From Phormidesmis priestleyi BC1401 (lineage in GTDB: Bacteria > Cyanobacteriota > Cyanobacteriia > Leptolyngbyales > Leptolyngbyaceae), in contig NZ_LXYR01000024.1 of assembly GCF_001650195.1 (NCBI RefSeq), forward strand, positions 1-64,000: DNA of 64,000 bases, given 5' to 3'. The notes under the pieces were generated by a model. It saw nothing but the letters and a program-made list of their open reading frames with translations. It did no database searches and was not told the origin of the DNA. The translations under genes were made by a program, and so were the position numbers. Positions 19,091-27,643 of this stretch are shown piece by piece; position 1 is the first letter of the stretch; every line of letters starts with the position of its first letter.

Positions 19091-19427
19091 TCGAAGGGCA
19101 TATGTGCCCGATCGAGGCGATATCGTGAAACTGAGTTTTGACCCTCAAGAGGGACACGAGCAAGCAGGATATCGCCCCGCAATCATTCTTTCCCCCGCCC
19201 AATACAACAACCTGTCATCGCTAGCACTGATGTGTCCCATCACTAATCAATCAAAAGGGTATCCGTTTGAAGTGCAACTCATGGGCGAGATGACTACATC
19301 AGGCGTGATATTGAGCGACCAGGTGAAGAGTTTTGATTGGCGGGCGCGACGAGTAAAGTTTGTCGAGAAGGCACCCGATGAACTCATTGACGAAGTTCTT
19401 GCCAAGTTGGAAGCCCTGCTGAGTTGA
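19077..19427 (+). CDS. mazF: MazF-type endoribonuclease toxin
   Basis: 116-residue PemK/MazF toxin. RGDIVKLSFDPQEGHEQAGYRPAIIL is the classic beta-barrel opening (GDI, the GHEQ-GYRPA turn). The CPITNQSKGYPFEV segment holds the conserved threonine of the active site, and GVILSDQVKSFDW completes the fold. Family members cut mRNA at short sequence motifs; the specificity is not predictable by eye. It looks intact and translationally coupled to mazE. Confidence 0.92.
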   Translation: MKSGSRRAYVPDRGDIVKLSFDPQEGHEQAGYRPAIILSPAQYNNLSSLALMCPITNQSKGYPFEVQLMGEMTTSGVILSDQVKSFDWRARRVKFVEKAPDELIDEVLAKLEALLS

Positions 19428-19668
19428 GTATGCTCGATCGTCGTTTCATCTTGAATAATCGCATCAAAAATTAAGTGCAGAAGTCAAGGCACAGTCAATG
19501 TTAAGCCGATTTCTCAGAACCAGATAAATCTAAAAGTAGGCAAAGAGTTTCTCCTGATTCACCTAACTTATTGTGATATTCGGAAACTTTCTCTCCAAAA
19601 ATAAGTTACCTTGCTGTTTAATTATTGGTTAATATGTGAACAATCCTTCTTTAAATTTTGGTTAGTCA

Positions 19669-19941
19669 ATGAATGAGCTTGACGCAAAACTGCATCGTAC
19701 TTGGACACAACTCCTAATTGATAATGATTATAGAGAGATTGCTGCAATCGCTGTGGAAACCGAAGTTCATATCTTATATGATAACTATGATCCTGAATTT
19801 ATCGCATTTGACATTCCAACTTCTGCTTATGTGTACATCAAGAACGATGAGCAAATTAAGAAGGTTATAGAACGTGCAATGCGAACTGTAAGTCAGAGAC
19901 GTATTTATCAATACTCCGGACAAAATTTGAGCAGATTTTAA
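19669..19941 (+). CDS. Hypothetical protein, 90 residues
   Basis: Not recognised. Small acidic protein with an N-terminal helix and a segment VHILYDNYDPEFIAFDIPTS that looks like beta strands, ending in a basic tail. Base composition is clearly AT-richer than mfd. It is preceded by a 241-base gap in which nothing is recognisable. It is followed after 108 bases by a same-strand gene with a possible nuclease fold, so the two may form a unit. No promoter or ribosome-binding site was decisive. Confidence 0.6.
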   Translation: MNELDAKLHRTWTQLLIDNDYREIAAIAVETEVHILYDNYDPEFIAFDIPTSAYVYIKNDEQIKKVIERAMRTVSQRRIYQYSGQNLSRF

Positions 19942-20049
19942 GGCTCAAACCCTTATTCTGCCGTGGACAAGATCTTTTTTTCCAAGTCAGAGGCAGAGCT
20001 AACTCTGAAAAAATAGCTCGATCCTTGAACCATAAACTCTGAAAGCCTT

Positions 20050-20607
20050 GTGGAACCGTTCAAAAAAATGTCCGGAGTATTGATTTATGACAATCACGGT
20101 AATTTTGCAGATGATTTGCCTTTTGTCTATCGAGTCCGGCTCATAGAAGTAGAGCAAGGTTGGCAAAACGTCGTCAAGAAACTAATTACTAATGCTCAAG
20201 ATCCCAATCAGGCATTAATTAGTGAAAAAGCAGCATCTAAAAGTGGGAAGCAGATCTACGTTTATAATGAGATGAAGTTCGCTTCTCGTTCTGAAATAAG
20301 AATTGCTCAGGAGTTAGAGACACGGAAATTTCTATTCTTCCCCCTTCCTCTGGGAGTTCGAGCAGATACAGGAAACTTTTATAATGACCATCGCGAAGTG
20401 GATTTTCTTATCTGTCAAGATAGTGTGTGGGGAATTTTAGAAGTTTCATATCATCCCGATCGATATGAAAAAGACTCTGAAAAGGACTCTTGGTTTAAGA
20501 GATCTGGCATCCTATGTATTCAACATTATTCTGCTGAACGCTGTTATGACTTTTCCAAAGAAGTAATTGACGAGTTTCTAATAATTTTGGCAAAACATAG
20601 GAGGTAG
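20050..20607 (+). CDS. Hypothetical protein with possible PD-(D/E)XK nuclease-like fold
   Basis: 185 residues, unassigned. The core resembles a restriction-endonuclease-like fold: helix with Glu82 (ASRSEIRIAQELE), then REVDFLI (Asp118) and WGILEVSY (Glu131), followed by a helix and a GILCIQHYS strand. The usual lysine two residues after the Glu is replaced by Ser133, so activity is uncertain. AT-rich, like the 90-residue gene just upstream and unlike phoH downstream. The start could be the GTG at 20050 or the ATG at 20068. The position after mazEF suggests an accessory, possibly defensive, patch; this is inference. Confidence 0.6.
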   Translation: MEPFKKMSGVLIYDNHGNFADDLPFVYRVRLIEVEQGWQNVVKKLITNAQDPNQALISEKAASKSGKQIYVYNEMKFASRSEIRIAQELETRKFLFFPLPLGVRADTGNFYNDHREVDFLICQDSVWGILEVSYHPDRYEKDSEKDSWFKRSGILCIQHYSAERCYDFSKEVIDEFLIILAKHRR

Positions 20608-20775
20608 ATATGCGCCCGAACGATAACAGCGCGACGCACTGGAATGCAGACGACAGCTTTTACACTTCGTCCTAGTTGATTTGAGTCCGGTAGTCTTCAC
20701 GGTTACTGCATCAGATCCAAGTGCCAAAGTTTTGTTTTATATGAGTTTGCATTGCATTCCGCCCCTTTAAGTAGA

Positions 20776-21729
20776 CTACTGCTCAAACTCTTCGTAAGCT
20801 TCTACAATGCGCTGCACTAGCTGATGCCTCACTACGTCAGCTTTTGAGAGATTGCAGAATGCGACCCCATCCACCGATCGTAAGATGCGCTCTGCCATCA
20901 TCAGCCCAGACGTTTGGTGATGAGGCAAATCGGTCTGCGTCAAGTCGCCCGTCACCACCATTTTAGAGCGAAAGCCAATGCGAGTCAGCAGCATTTTCAT
21001 CTGGGCGGGAGTCGTGTTTTGCGCCTCATCTACGATCACAAACGCATTGTTGAGAGTGCGACCGCGCATATAAGCGATCGGAGCCACTTCAATAATGCCT
21101 CGCTCCATTAGACTGGCAATTTTTTCTGGCTCGACAAACTCATACAGCGCATCATAAAGCGGACGCAGGTAGGGATTGACCTTTTGCTGCAAATCTCCAG
21201 GCAAGAAGCCTAACTTCTCGCCTGCCTCCACCGCCGGACGGGTCAGCACCAATCGCTCATATTGGTTTGACAGCAGCGCTTGCACGGCTAGAACGGCTGC
21301 CAGATAGGTTTTTCCAGTCCCAGCAGGACCGATGCCAAAGGTCAGATCATGGGTGCGAACGGCTTGAATATATTGCCGCTGTCGAAAGGTTTTGGCGCGA
21401 ATCACATCGCCGCGTCTCGTTCGCGCCAAGACATCTTGCTGAAGCTCTTGCAGGGTGCCTTCTTGGTGGTCGTCTAAAGCTTGACGCGCTGTGAGAATAT
21501 CTACACTATTAATCGGCTTACCCTGGCTCCAATAATCTTTGAGTGCCGCAACGAGTTTTCGTCCTAGATTAACTTGCTGCTTGGTTCCAGAGATCAGTAG
21601 CTCCTGCCCTCGCATCACTAGCGTTGCTCCAGTTTGCTTGGAAAGGGTTTTCAGGTTGTTTTCCTGAGTTCCGGCTAGGGCGATCGCGCTTTCAACGCTC
21701 GGCAATTCAACAGTTAAGGTTTCTACCAT
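20776..21729 (-). CDS. PhoH family ATPase
   Basis: 317-residue PhoH-like P-loop protein. Walker A GPAGTGKTY (about 130) and Walker B VIVDEAQNTTP are intact. The N-terminal GTQENNLKTLSKQTGATLVMRG region is KH-like, as in bacterial PhoH proteins linked to RNA metabolism. The ATG at 21729 is preferred over the upstream start at 21786, whose extra residues are not typical. Last gene of the conserved ffh-rpsP-khpA-phoH order, 184 bases after khpA. Confidence 0.93.
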   Translation of the reverse strand: MVETLTVELPSVESAIALAGTQENNLKTLSKQTGATLVMRGQELLISGTKQQVNLGRKLVAALKDYWSQGKPINSVDILTARQALDDHQEGTLQELQQDVLARTRRGDVIRAKTFRQRQYIQAVRTHDLTFGIGPAGTGKTYLAAVLAVQALLSNQYERLVLTRPAVEAGEKLGFLPGDLQQKVNPYLRPLYDALYEFVEPEKIASLMERGIIEVAPIAYMRGRTLNNAFVIVDEAQNTTPAQMKMLLTRIGFRSKMVVTGDLTQTDLPHHQTSGLMMAERILRSVDGVAFCNLSKADVVRHQLVQRIVEAYEEFEQ

Positions 21730-21913
21730 GCAGACCAGGTTGGGGTGTAGAGTCGTGACGCTGAAGTTTGATGAAGGCTGATTCAAACTTCAATATCTAA
21801 ACGCTAAAGACACCTGAATCTAAGTCTTTGCAGACTGATCAGATGTCTCTTCAGCATCTATTTATTATCTTAGCGAGAGTCATAAGACACTGGCTTAAAA
21901 CCGTAAAGTTTAG

Positions 21914-22300
21914 TCACTCACTCAGTCGAGGTTTAGGCTTAGGCACCACCCTTGGCACACCTGACGGACGCGGCGGCGCTTCTGATCGACGAGGCGAAAA
22001 TGACTCATCCGAGCCGTGATCAGACCCTTCTTTTTGAGTGCCAAAAACATCTAATAGGGCAGTGTGTCCGGCTGCTTTTGCCACGCCCTCAAGGACATCG
22101 CGGATGGCTTGAATGTTTCGCCCACCGCGACCAAATACTCGCCCTTTGTCAGTGCCTTCAAAGGCTAGGCGCACCCAGACTCGCGATCGAGACGATATCT
22201 CGCAGTCAACTTTAAGCGAGTCTGGGGTTTCTAAAAATGGCTTAACTAAAAAGCGCACCAAACCTGCATAGTCTGGAACGGCGATTGCGGGTTCTGTCAT
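21914..22300 (-). CDS. khpA: KH-domain RNA-binding protein KhpA
   Basis: About 128 residues. Residues about 10-85 form a KhpA/YlqC KH domain with the nucleic-acid-binding GRGGRNIQAIR loop. A proline/arginine-rich tail (about 95-128, PRRSEAPPRPSG) is longer than in Firmicutes homologues and likely disordered. It starts 4 bases after rpsP, a neighbourhood conserved across bacteria, where KhpA is linked to small-RNA and cell-elongation control. The first in-frame start (22312) overlaps rpsP; 22300 is preferred. Confidence 0.9.
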   Translation of the reverse strand: MTEPAIAVPDYAGLVRFLVKPFLETPDSLKVDCEISSRSRVWVRLAFEGTDKGRVFGRGGRNIQAIRDVLEGVAKAAGHTALLDVFGTQKEGSDHGSDESFSPRRSEAPPRPSGVPRVVPKPKPRLSE

Positions 22301-22304
22301 GGAA

Positions 22305-22556
22305 TCAGGCACGAGCTTTTGGTTCTAAAACGCTGGCTTTGGTGAGAATGTTGCGAACGGTTTCGGTCGGCTGTGCGCCTTTTTGTAGCCAAGCCTCGAT
22401 CGCGGGCACATCCAATCGCGTTTCATCGGTGCGGGGGTTGTAAAACCCGACTTCAGCGATCGGTCTACCATCGCGACGATCGCGACTGTTAATGGCGACG
22501 ATGCGGTAGCTGACTTCGCGCTTTTTACCGTATCGCTTTAATCGCAGTTTGATCAT
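22305..22556 (-). CDS. rpsP: Ribosomal protein S16
   Basis: 83-residue small-subunit protein bS16, recognised from the N-terminal [20 protein letters not shown] and the GFYNPRTDE segment. Length is typical for cyanobacteria. Lies 101 bases after ffh on the same strand and 4 bases before khpA. Confidence 0.98.
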   Translation of the reverse strand: MIKLRLKRYGKKREVSYRIVAINSRDRRDGRPIAEVGFYNPRTDETRLDVPAIEAWLQKGAQPTETVRNILTKASVLEPKARA

Positions 22557-22657
22557 GCTAGAAAACTGAACTCCTGTTGAATTGCAAAATATTTAGATTG
22601 CGGACTACTCATCGTATCACAGCCGGGGAATCAGTAGGCTGTCAGCTTCAACCTTTA

Positions 22658-24142
22658 TTACAGCGTTCCAAATCCCTTCTTTTTCTTGTCTTTTTTCTTC
22701 TTTTTGTTGGGGCTGCCGCCACCGCCGCGCCATCCGGGAGGCGGAGGTGTGTTGCCGCCCATTCCAGGCATTCCACCCATTCCGGGCATTCCGCCACCCA
22801 TTCCAGGCATTCCCATTCCAGGCATTCCGCCCATTCCAGGGAAGTTGCCTTGCCCCATCTGCTGCATCATCGTTCGCATTCGCTGGAAGTTTGTCACCAG
22901 TTCGCTGACTTCTCTCTCACCGTAGCCAGAGCCTTTGGCAACCCGACGGCGACGACTTGGAGAACTCGACAAAATATCGGGATCTTTGCGCTCTTGCACC
23001 GTCATGGAGCCGATCATCGCCTCCGCTTTTTTGAGTTGGGTTTCGCCTTGCTCAAGCTGTTCGCTGCTCAACTTGCCCATGCCGGGAATCAGCTTCATGA
23101 TGCCGCCCAGCGAACCCATGTTTTTGAGCAACCGAGTCTGCTTGAGAAAGTCGGTAAAGTCGAATTTTGCAGAGAGAATTTTCTCCTGCATCTTCTCGGC
23201 TTCTGCCAGATCAACTTCTTCGCGGGCTTTTTCAACCAGCGTCAACACGTCGCCCATGCCCAAAATTCGGGATGCCATGCGATCGGGGTAGAACGGCTGC
23301 AGCGCATCAACTTTTTCGCCCACACCGATGAATTTGATCGGCTGTCCTGACACTCGGCGCACTGACAGCGCGGCACCCCCGCGAGTGTCTCCGTCTAGTT
23401 TGGTAAGAATGGCTCCGGTGATGCCAATCTGCTCGTGAAAGGTGCGGGTCAGGTTGGCGGCTTCTTGCCCCGTCATGGCATCCACGACGAGCAGGGTTTC
23501 GTGGGGCTGAATGGTTTGCTTGATCCGGGCAAGTTCACCCATCATGTCTTGGTCGATTTGCAGCCGACCTGCTGTGTCGATAATCACGACATCCACGCCA
23601 TCGGCTTTCGCTTTCTCGACTCCTTGCCGCGCAATCTCAACCGGATCGGCGCTCGTTCCCAGTTCAAAAACGGGGATGTTGATCTGTTTGCCGAGGGCAA
23701 CAAGTTGGTCGATCGCCGCAGGTCGATAAACGTCGGTTGCAACCAGCAGCGTGGTGCGTTCTTCTTTGCGGAGGTGGAGCGCGAGTTTGGCGCTGGCGGT
23801 GGTTTTACCTGTGCCTTGCAGACCTGCCATCAGGACGATCGTCGGTTTTGATGGCGCTTCAGCCAATGGGACGTTTGCCTCCCCCATCACCTGCACTAGC
23901 TCGTTATAGACAATTTCAATAAACTGCTGATCAGGGCGCACCCCTTGCACGACTTCTGCGCCGAGTGCCTTTTGCTCAACCTCAGCCACAAAGTCTTTGA
24001 CGATTTGCAGGTTGACATCGGCTTCGAGCAACGCCCGACGAACTTCCCGCAGCGCGTCTTTAACGTTGGATTCAGAGATTTTGTCCTGACCGCGTAATTT
24101 AGTCCAGGCTTGTTCTAAGCGATCAGCGAGAGCGTCAAACAT
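22658..24142 (-). CDS. ffh: Signal recognition particle protein Ffh
   Basis: 494-residue SRP54 GTPase targeting nascent membrane proteins. N domain (1-about 85), G domain with GLQGTGKTTASAKLA, DTAGRLQID and TKLDGDTRGG motifs (about 100-295), and a methionine-rich M domain (about 325-430). The C-terminal tail holds about six MPGMG-type repeats, then a glycine-rich stretch and a lysine-rich end (about 435-494), a low-complexity extension typical of several cyanobacteria. It leads the ffh-rpsP-khpA-phoH cluster. Confidence 0.97.
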   Translation of the reverse strand: MFDALADRLEQAWTKLRGQDKISESNVKDALREVRRALLEADVNLQIVKDFVAEVEQKALGAEVVQGVRPDQQFIEIVYNELVQVMGEANVPLAEAPSKPTIVLMAGLQGTGKTTASAKLALHLRKEERTTLLVATDVYRPAAIDQLVALGKQINIPVFELGTSADPVEIARQGVEKAKADGVDVVIIDTAGRLQIDQDMMGELARIKQTIQPHETLLVVDAMTGQEAANLTRTFHEQIGITGAILTKLDGDTRGGAALSVRRVSGQPIKFIGVGEKVDALQPFYPDRMASRILGMGDVLTLVEKAREEVDLAEAEKMQEKILSAKFDFTDFLKQTRLLKNMGSLGGIMKLIPGMGKLSSEQLEQGETQLKKAEAMIGSMTVQERKDPDILSSSPSRRRRVAKGSGYGEREVSELVTNFQRMRTMMQQMGQGNFPGMGGMPGMGMPGMGGGMPGMGGMPGMGGNTPPPPGWRGGGGSPNKKKKKDKKKKGFGTL

Positions 24143-24288
24143 AGGTCAAATAAGTGCCACACGATCGGCGTTTCATCAAAATAAGGTAGGCGAATGTTTT
24201 GTGATCCGCCATCTACCAGATTAGCGCGTTCACCTACATTTATTGGTAGGTTAAATTTCAGAATCCATTCAACTGGTCAGTTTTACCG

Positions 24289-25494
24289 ATGTCAGCTAGA
24301 AATATCGTTGCCCAAATTCAGCAGTTTAATCAAGACCGCGACCCGAATCTGTTGAAGCTCAAATATCAGGCGATGGCAAGCAGCGCCTTTGGCTTTTTGA
24401 GAGGGACGTGTCACCTGTTCTATCAGGATATTCCCGCAGAGGCGGCGATCGACAAAATGCCCCCGGTTTGGGTGTGTGGCGATTTGCATTTACAGAACTT
24501 TGGCAGCTATAAAGGGGACGATCGGCTCGTCTATTTCGATATCAATGACTTTGATGAATCGGTGTTGGCGCCCTGTAGCTGGGATACGGCTCGCTTTCTC
24601 ACGAGTGTCTTGGTTGCCGCTCACACCCTCAAAATCAGCGAAGAAGAAGCACAAGAACTTTGCAAGTGTTTTCTAGACTCCTACACCGCAGCGTTGCAAA
24701 TGGGCAAAGCTCGTGATATTCATCCACAGACGGCAACTGGGTTGGTCAGAGAGTTATTAGAGAGTTTGGCAAAGCGCGATCGCAAAGTCTTTCTAACCGA
24801 ACGAACCGATTTAAAAGACAAGCAGCGCAAGCTTAAGATCATTCCGGGAAAGACGTTTGCAGTGACTCCAGGAGAACGCGAAACGATCACGACTTTGATC
24901 AACCAATGGGCGACGAGTCAGTCGAATCCGAGGTTCTTTAAAGTATTGGACGTAGCACATCGGATCGCGGGAACGGGAAGTTTAGGACTCGATCGCTACA
25001 TTCTCTTAGTCGAAGGCGACGGCTCACCACAGCGCAATTATCTACTTGATTTGAAAGCTGCCCGATCGTCTTCTCTCTATCCTCATTTGCAAGTGCATCA
25101 ACCCAAATGGACGAGTGAGGCAGACCGTATTTCCGCCATTCAGCATCGGTTTCAAGAATCGCCTCCTGCGTTGCTTAAGCCTTTAGAGCTAGACCGCAAA
25201 TCTTATGTGCTGCGAGAACTTCAGCCCACCGCAGATCGAGTCAATCTCGCCGCCTGGAATGGCAAAATCAAACGCCTCAAAAAAGTCATCCAGACGATGG
25301 CAGAGGTGACGGCTTGGGGGCAATTGCGAAGTGGAGGACGACAGGGATCAGCGATCGCGGATGATCTCATCGCTTTTGCTGAAGATGCCGCTGATTGGCA
25401 TCCTCTGTTATTGGATTACGCCCGATCGTATGCTGTGCAAGTTGAAACTGATTTCACTCTGTTTCGAGATGCCTTGAAAGACGATTGCCTATGA
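24289..25494 (+). CDS. DUF2252 family protein
   Basis: 401-residue protein of the DUF2252 family, function unknown. The VCGDLHLQNFG motif (about 63-73) and VYFDINDFDES (about 83-93) resemble the catalytic and metal-binding loops of aminoglycoside phosphotransferase-type kinases, so a small-molecule or protein kinase-like fold is plausible. The C-terminal half is typical of the family (GTGSLGLDRYILLVEG). It is monocistronic and converges on the 130-residue gene at 25502 with only 7 bases between the two stops. Confidence 0.9.
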   Translation: MSARNIVAQIQQFNQDRDPNLLKLKYQAMASSAFGFLRGTCHLFYQDIPAEAAIDKMPPVWVCGDLHLQNFGSYKGDDRLVYFDINDFDESVLAPCSWDTARFLTSVLVAAHTLKISEEEAQELCKCFLDSYTAALQMGKARDIHPQTATGLVRELLESLAKRDRKVFLTERTDLKDKQRKLKIIPGKTFAVTPGERETITTLINQWATSQSNPRFFKVLDVAHRIAGTGSLGLDRYILLVEGDGSPQRNYLLDLKAARSSSLYPHLQVHQPKWTSEADRISAIQHRFQESPPALLKPLELDRKSYVLRELQPTADRVNLAAWNGKIKRLKKVIQTMAEVTAWGQLRSGGRQGSAIADDLIAFAEDAADWHPLLLDYARSYAVQVETDFTLFRDALKDDCL

Positions 25495-25501
25495 GCAACC
25501 T

Positions 25502-25894
25502 TCAGTCGTGTTCAGCTAGCCATTGGATGCTGATCGACCTTTGACAGGCTTGCAATCCCAACGTCGGGTCTTTGTGATAATCCTCTCCGGCTTCCCAGAC
25601 GACGACCGAGCGATCGGAGCAAACTAAATACAAATATTCGGCAGTGGAATCATAGCTCACACCTACTTTGAGATTAGAGAAATCATCTTCACAAATCTCA
25701 TAGCCAAACCGAACCACAATTTGAGCCAATAAACATTCTGGTGTGTCACCATGTTCTTCAGAAAGGTCACGCTCTTGCCAGAATTTATCGAGAAACCGCT
25801 CTAAAATTGGCAATACTTTGTGGGGTCCGCCGCCTCGACTGGCGTAGACGATCGCGGGGTTGCCCTCAACAATAATGTGACACGGTATAGCCAT
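25502..25894 (-). CDS. Conserved-looking hypothetical protein, 130 residues
   Basis: Unrecognised acidic cytoplasmic protein. It begins MAIPCHIIVEGNPAIVYASRGG and carries a central FGYEICEDDFSNLKVG segment, and ends in a tryptophan-containing helix. No signal peptide or membrane segment is seen. Base composition matches its neighbours, so it is probably native. It converges with the DUF2252 gene. Confidence 0.75.
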   Translation of the reverse strand: MAIPCHIIVEGNPAIVYASRGGGPHKVLPILERFLDKFWQERDLSEEHGDTPECLLAQIVVRFGYEICEDDFSNLKVGVSYDSTAEYLYLVCSDRSVVVWEAGEDYHKDPTLGLQACQRSISIQWLAEHD

Positions 25895-26068
25895 CTTAAA
25901 ACGACGAGGAACGAAGAGAAGGATGACCCTATCATTCCATATTTTCTAGGATCTCGACTCTTGTGGTCTATTCTGCTCAAAAGTCGGGATTTACACGGTT
26001 CTAAAACCCGGTCGCGAGACAGCATAATATTTCTTAACAATTGTTTTAATCTTTCAGTTTAAAGACCT

Positions 26069-26526
26069 ATGCGCGCTCAGGTTCATTCCTCTCCCGCTTT
26101 TTCGCAGGCTGACAATCAGCCTCGGTTCAAGCTTTTAGAGTCTCGCAGTCAATCTCGATCGTGTCATATTCAGGTGCCTAATGAGAGCGATCGGTTAGCG
26201 GCAATTCAGGTAGGCGACCAATACTATAGTTTTTTTAAGGTCGTTAAAGAGCGATAAAAAACCCTGCAAATCGTCTCTATGAGATTTTGCAAGATGATTG
26301 GGAGTACGAATCTTGTATGATTTTGGTGCCTGACATAGCACAACCCTTAGAAGCAATTTCTACGAGTGGGAAATACTACAGTCTTTTGCGGGTGGTGAAA
26401 GACCGAGAAGCTGCGATCGAGCTTGCCGATCGTCTCACCCAAAAGGGCGGTGAAACCGTGATTACATTGAGCGATCGCGGCTTCTCAGTGTGGGTGCTAG
26501 AACCCGATGTCCACTTGAAGCATTAG
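26069..26526 (+). pseudogene. Broken two-repeat hypothetical gene (nonsense mutation plus 7-base deletion)
   Basis: Two reading frames (26069-26257 and 26287-26526) are halves of one gene of unknown function. Each half carries the same unit: a C(H/M)I(Q/L)VP strand, a YYS(F/L)(F/L)(K/R)VVK(E/D)R motif and an A(N/D)RL helix. After KVVKER the first frame meets TAA (26255), then reads KTLQI, matching the second unit's residues before ADRL in spacing. The frame is then lost: restoring seven bases at about 26273 (between two ATCG repeats) would give ANRLYEILQDDW in line. Two separate lesions argue for a true pseudogene rather than one sequencing error. Confidence 0.7.
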
Positions 26527-26547
26527 AAGACTGTCCTTCACGATCGC

Positions 26548-26615
26548 AGGGGCGAAACATTTAGTAAACAATCTCTCGGAACCTTCGACGATCGCTCTCT
26601 GAATGCTTTGCCCCT
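26548..26615. repeat. Short MITE-like inverted repeat
   Basis: Imperfect 15-base inverted repeats AGGGGCGAAACATTT (26548) and GAATGCTTTGCCCCT (ends 26615), matching at 12 of 15 positions, enclose about 38 bases. It lies in the 142-base gap between the broken gene and apcF, and may end transcription from both sides. Confidence 0.55.
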
Positions 26616-26668
26616 AGTGTTTTGAGCGACCGATCTGACTCGACACAAATCGAATCGCCCAATGTAAA

Positions 26669-27178
26669 CTACAGGTCGTTCTCACCCAACTCTCTTGACA
26701 TATAATCAAACGGCTGATCAACAAACGTCGTTTTTTCAATCCCAGCCGCCTCTATCTGCTCTTTCACAATCTCCTTCATGATTTGAATGCCGCGCACTGT
26801 CGGACCGCTCGGCACTCCTAGCGAGTTGTAGGTTTCTCGCAGACCTTCTAGCACCCGCTCATCCAGCACGTCAGTGTCTCCGGCGACCAGCGCATAGCTG
26901 GCATAGCGCAAATAATAGTCCATATCTCGCAGACACGCGGCATAGCGACGAGTGGTGTAAGCGTTACCGCCTGGGCGAATCAATTCGGGAAGTTCATCAA
27001 ACAATCGCAAACCCGCTTGCTTGACGATCGCTGCCGCATTTGAGTTAATCACTCCGGCTGCCTGCACCCGCGCCATCCCAGTTTCAAAATAGGATTTTAA
27101 GTCATCAACTGCATTGCGATCGAGATATCGACCTGTGATGTCGTAGTTTCTAATCAGGCTTGTCACTGCATCCCGCAT
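26669..27178 (-). CDS. apcF: Allophycocyanin beta-18 subunit
   Basis: 169-residue phycobiliprotein of the phycobilisome core. It begins MRDAVTSLIRNYDITGRYLD and carries the chromophore-binding cysteine in the RRYAACLRDMDYYLRY segment (about residue 82), preceded by the NAYTTRR stretch with the usual beta-subunit asparagine. The sequence fits ApcF better than ApcB. ApcF pairs with the linker-chromophore protein ApcE in the terminal-emitter trimers that pass energy to photosystem II. The ATG at 27178 is chosen because residues upstream (to 27250) are not part of the family. It stands alone, as apcF usually does. Confidence 0.93.
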   Translation of the reverse strand: MRDAVTSLIRNYDITGRYLDRNAVDDLKSYFETGMARVQAAGVINSNAAAIVKQAGLRLFDELPELIRPGGNAYTTRRYAACLRDMDYYLRYASYALVAGDTDVLDERVLEGLRETYNSLGVPSGPTVRGIQIMKEIVKEQIEAAGIEKTTFVDQPFDYMSRELGENDL

Positions 27179-27430
27179 GAAATTCTTCTCCCAATTAACC
27201 CAGTAAACAAATTTAGTGTTTGTCGTTCCCTGACTGGAGCCTCGACCCACAGCAACTAGCCGAGCAGCCCATCAAAATGATTTAGGGTAAGTCTATCATG
27301 CAGGGTTGAACCGATTGAACCACAAGCAGTCTTGACCCCTTAGACTTTGTGAAACGTTACATTCTTGCGTTCCTGACTCTTAGCTAGTCGTTAACCCTGA
27401 TTTAATTTTTCGCCAACGACTGACGATTTT

Positions 27431-27472
27431 GTAGTTTCAGATACAAAACTCCTCTATCGCTCTCCCTACCAT
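27431..27472 (+). promoter_or_regulatory. NtcA-activated promoter of glnA
   Basis: GTAGTTTCAGATAC (27431-27444) is an exact GTAN8TAC NtcA site. After a 22-base spacer comes TACCAT (27467-27472), a -10 box of the TAN3T type. This is the standard class II NtcA promoter layout and implies activation under nitrogen limitation (2-oxoglutarate). It leaves a leader of roughly 165 bases before glnA. The rest of the 393-base gap shows nothing else recognisable. Confidence 0.88.
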
Positions 27473-27643
27473 GATTCAGAGAGGTCAGAATCTAGCTGCT
27501 GTAGAGATGCGCGATCGTTCATTCCCTGTCAGAAGCAACACAAGCCATATCGAGTGAGGCAAGGCATCTTAACTGAGTCATCGTCTTTACTCGCTCGAAA
27601 CCTTCTGAAAAGAACCTTTAGCCAACGATTTAAGGAGTAGTTC

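Noticed and set aside
22730-22850. Regular short repeats that could suggest a CRISPR or tandem array
   Set aside because: They encode the MPGMG repeats of Ffh in frame and have no spacer structure.
22577-23350. 257-residue plus-strand open frame, histidine- and serine-rich, opposite ffh
   Set aside because: It is the antisense shadow of the ffh M domain and its MPGMG repeats; no start signal and biased low-complexity composition.
26250-26265. A AAA AAC heptamer as a programmed -1 frameshift site joining the two halves at 26069-26526
   Set aside because: The in-frame TAA lies before the heptamer, so ribosomes in the first frame would stop before reaching it; two lesions explain the break better.
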